Positions 61,340-64,000 of a DNA stretch of 64,000 nucleotides are shown piece after piece. Below the pieces are notes generated by a model. That model saw nothing but the letters and a program-made list of their open reading frames with translations, had not been told where the DNA came from and did no database searches. Origin of the DNA: Rhizopus sp. PT2906 (Eukaryota; Mucoromycota; Mucoromycetes; Mucorales; Rhizopodaceae); contig JAMYHX010000075.1 of the NCBI GenBank assembly GCA_025529335.1, positions 1 through 64,000 on the forward strand. Direction: 5' to 3'. Both the position numbers and the translations under genes were made by a program. Position 1 is the stretch's first letter. Each line of letters opens with the position of its first letter.

Positions 61340-61697
61340 GGTTTACTTCCATGTATACAAAGCTGCTTTAACATCTTTGATATTTGTCGAAAAAGATCCA
61401 AACAATGGTAATATATGAAACACGTTTAATTTGTATTCACATTCATTCATTATGCTCCATAGGTCAATATCTATATGATATACCTGAAATCGATGCACTT
61501 CATGGTTATCTAACGACCTCATATACTACAAGCGTTATTACAAGTAAGCATGAATAATCATTTAAATTGCGTACAGCACATGAATACTATACTATAAAGA
61601 CGTCGGGCTTCATTTGACTAGAAACATTAGAAGAAACATCTTTGTGGTTTTCAAGAGATCCTTCTTGGAATATAAAACACAGATTCGATCACCTATA
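61340..61697 (+). pseudogene. Three in-phase exon-like segments of unknown family
   Basis: Segments 61340-61407, 61463-61543 and 61622-61697 have GT-AG borders and all join in phase 1. They read VYFHVYKAALTSLIFVEKD, then YLYDIPEIDALHGYLTTSYT, then LEETSLWFSRDPSWNIKH, before a TAA. This is too regular to be noise. They may be the 5' exons of the Fanzor-like gene that follows, whose N-terminal regions are poorly conserved, or part of another decayed gene. I do not recognise the domain. Confidence 0.35.
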
Positions 61698-61781
61698 AGT
61701 GTGCTTAGTATTGGTAAATAAGCTAGAAAGTGCAAATGTTTGTCGATCAATGATAGCTTACCGTAATTTCTTTATTTTCAG

Positions 61782-63990
61782 TAAATCGTGCAACAAATAA
61801 CATTATTATACACAGATCACCAACCTTTGAATGTCTGATACCTCTTCTTCCTGTTGCCCATGAATTATACGGGTATATATTTCAGATTAAAAGAGACATT
61901 ATACTAAGCCATTTCCTTACATTTAGGTTAATTTATAATATATTTTATGATGCATTTGGAGATCTTCCATTTGAAGTAATTTCCTCGTTTGATTTTGCCT
62001 TCATCAATGCGCCCTACCTTTTATACTTCAGCGTCGCGCTTTTAAGGGAAGCTACCAATTTTACTTTATTACCATTTGAATTTCGATCTTGGAGTTTGCT
62101 ACCTGTAGTAAAGCACAGAATCGGTAGATAATTGATATCAATCTTTATCGTTGTCTAAAGCTTATTTTTTTTTTTTTTACCTTATATTTAAGCTTATGTT
62201 TTTCTATCTGGCCATATCGCTATGTATCATTTGTTTAGGCGATGTATGAATGTAGGATATCCTGTCCCCTGCAGATTTATTAGTGCAGTAATTTAACGTG
62301 AATACAAATCAGGTAATATAGCAGACTATATTCTTGAAACACATAACATCACAATGTCACTAATAAAAACTCACTTCACTAGTATTATCTAGATATAATA
62401 CCAATAACAGCATCCGGTGACAACTATAACTCGAAGAGCAAAGAGGCACTATGGGAACATATATTTAATATCGACCATATGCAGAAAAAACAGACAGTGA
62501 AAACAAAACTGTAAGATTGTCTATTGCTAGCTTTTGATATTATAAATATTCATTACATATTGTAATGTTTAGCTACAAATACGAACAATGAGAAAAACAA
62601 AATCACACTGGAATACGGTATTTCATCTGACGGACATATAGTGTATGTTCTATTCTCAGCGGAAGCTATTGGTAAGTCAAATATTTGAAGCACTCTTACT
62701 GTGTATGTTCTAATACTTTTATATTGCATTGATTTTATTCAATAATAGAAATGCTTCCCGAAATTAATGATGATGAACAACTTTCACCAATATCTGTTGA
62801 TATCATTCAGTTGGAAAAAAGGTACCTATAAGCTAAACAAAGAACCCGTTGGATTTAAAAACGATGACCTGCTTATTGGGGTCGGCCGAGGTGCCTATAT
62901 ACAGGCCAGAAAATATGAGTCAACAGAGGAACTAATTACACACCATCTTTATGTAGGTTTTCGTGATCTGGTCACAGCTGTTGATGTATCTCATGAACAT
63001 ATAATCAATAAACAGACAACTAAAGACCATACTTTTTCAATATCGAACGGTGATTATAGGCAAGACAATGACACAAATAGTGTGTATGAAGGCACACTAA
63101 TAACTTTTTTTTTTCCATTACTTAATTTTAGGGTACGTTCTGGCTTTGCTTGAGCTACACAAGTCGAGTTGAATAAGAGGTTTCAATATAGTTCTGATGG
63201 GATACAAAAGTGGTATGACTTGATTCCCAGCCCAGATGTCACAGAATGCTCAAGTATTCTATCCTACATACAAACCATATCAATATCTCATGTTCAGTAA
63301 GTTTTATAAATCGTTTCCTATATTTATAATAGTCTTACTTGGACTATTATTATTATCATTAGTATTTTTTCTTTCATGAAAGGAAAAGATGCTTATATAG
63401 CAATAGACAACAAACATTAGATCATATTACGTATGCTCTACGCGGAAGAACCATAACAAACGAGCCATACCGTCTATGCCACTCAAGCACAAACAGAAAA
63501 CGAAAAAAAAAAGAGAGGAAGCTACAACGTAGGAATGCTGGATTTAAAGGTCAATACGATAGGAGAATCATTTTCGCATATGGCGACGCAAGCCTTCCAA
63601 GCTCTATGCGTTTATTTACTCCTACACCTTGAAAGGTAAAATGAATTCACAAAAATATGTAATTATATCTAATACAGGCAATAGAAATTACGCAGACATT
63701 TATCGAAAAAAGGGATAGTAATATTAGTTGATGAATACATGACATCAAGAGTTTGCAGCCATTGCAAAAACGAGTTACAGGATATTGCTATACCGAACAG
63801 AGGATTTGACTGCGATCATAGGTATGCAAATATTATTTATATACATAGCTGTACAAGATATTGACCTCGGTTTAATTCTTAGAAAAAAGATAATTAGACT
63901 GCGTTTAGAGAAAAAATCGTGTTAAGCAATATATGGATGATTGCAATAGAATTATTACTTGATCCAGTTCCTGTCTCAATAAAACGCAAA
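61782..63990 (+). pseudogene. Decayed, intron-containing Fanzor (eukaryotic TnpB-like) gene running to the window edge
   Basis: Exon-like segments on the plus strand follow the order of Fanzor/TnpB proteins: an N-terminal part (VNRATNNIIIH; FRSWSLLPVVKHRIAYVFLS), EALWEHIFNI, the pre-RuvC block GISSDGHIVYVLFS, then YVGFRDLVTAVD at the RuvC-I position, a helical part (IQKWYDLIPSPDVTECSSI; QQTLDHITYALRG), FAYGDASLPSSM at RuvC-II, and VDEYMTSRVCSHCKNEL of the zinc-finger/RuvC-III region. The RuvC-I motif has lost the catalytic Asp: where the family has D-P-G there is Y-V-G. Further damage includes a frameshift near 62821, another at the A tract near 63502-63511, and a TGA after TPTP near 63630. 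The 3' part beyond 63830 is weakly readable. Introns are short GT-AG introns like those of resident genes. Confidence 0.65.
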
Positions 63991-64000
63991 TAGGTATATC

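Noticed and set aside
1..64000. tRNA, 5S rRNA and CRISPR-like arrays
   Set aside because: Scanning both strands by eye for GTTCRANNC-type T-loops and for regularly spaced direct repeats gave only hits inside coding exons or simple repeats. A tRNA scan could still find one I missed.

Overview
The window looks like nuclear DNA of an early-diverging filamentous fungus, most likely Mucoromycota (Mucorales). The reasons are AT-rich intergenic DNA, compact genes with many 45-60 nt introns (GTAAGT-type donors, CTAAC-like branch sites), long CT-rich or A-rich leaders, and a fungal housekeeping gene set mixed with decayed DNA transposons. Where I spliced a gene by hand and the exon lengths summed to whole codons I say so. 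Other multi-exon models are approximate inside but firm at their ends.

Layout. 0.2-1.9 kb: an F-box protein. 2-5 kb: gene-poor DNA with one possible orphan terminal exon. 5-11.3 kb: one long minus-strand gene of the DIP2/CMR2 family (DMAP1-binding domain plus two degenerate adenylate-forming domains). 11.9-19.2 kb: five minus-strand metabolic genes (PLP-homeostasis protein, alpha/beta hydrolase, Cys-type glutathione peroxidase, serine hydroxymethyltransferase, SLC26/SulP anion transporter). 20.5-31.8 kb: a compact Sec16-like COPII scaffold, adenylosuccinate lyase, an Mrh4-like DEAD-box helicase, a Kap114/importin-9 karyopherin, ribosomal protein eL37 and inorganic pyrophosphatase. 31.8-39.2 kb: an accessory island with a serine-recombinase-like gene that still splices cleanly and a C2H2 zinc-finger gene whose single frame is interrupted by four stop codons. 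39.2-48.8 kb: peroxisomal-type malate synthase, a GT49 (LARGE/B4GAT1-like) glycosyltransferase, a CCDC124/Oxs1 ribosome-associated protein and a full-length ABCC/MRP transporter. 48.8-55.3 kb: 6.5 kb of AT-rich DNA with only weak gene candidates. 55.3-59.9 kb: the proteasome lid genes RPN7 and RPN6 head to head, then a farnesylation-motif Hsp40 (Ydj1 type). 60.3-64 kb: decayed elements, namely a MULE/FAR1-like remnant, unexplained exon-like segments, and an intron-containing Fanzor (eukaryotic TnpB-like) pseudogene running to the window edge.

The most unusual content is the pairing, within 30 kb, of a serine-recombinase-like gene with a Fanzor-like relic. These resemble the two halves (TnpA and TnpB) of IS607-type elements. 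Most housekeeping genes are packed head to head or tail to tail with gaps of 20-400 bp, so bidirectional promoters and overlapping 3' ends are likely.
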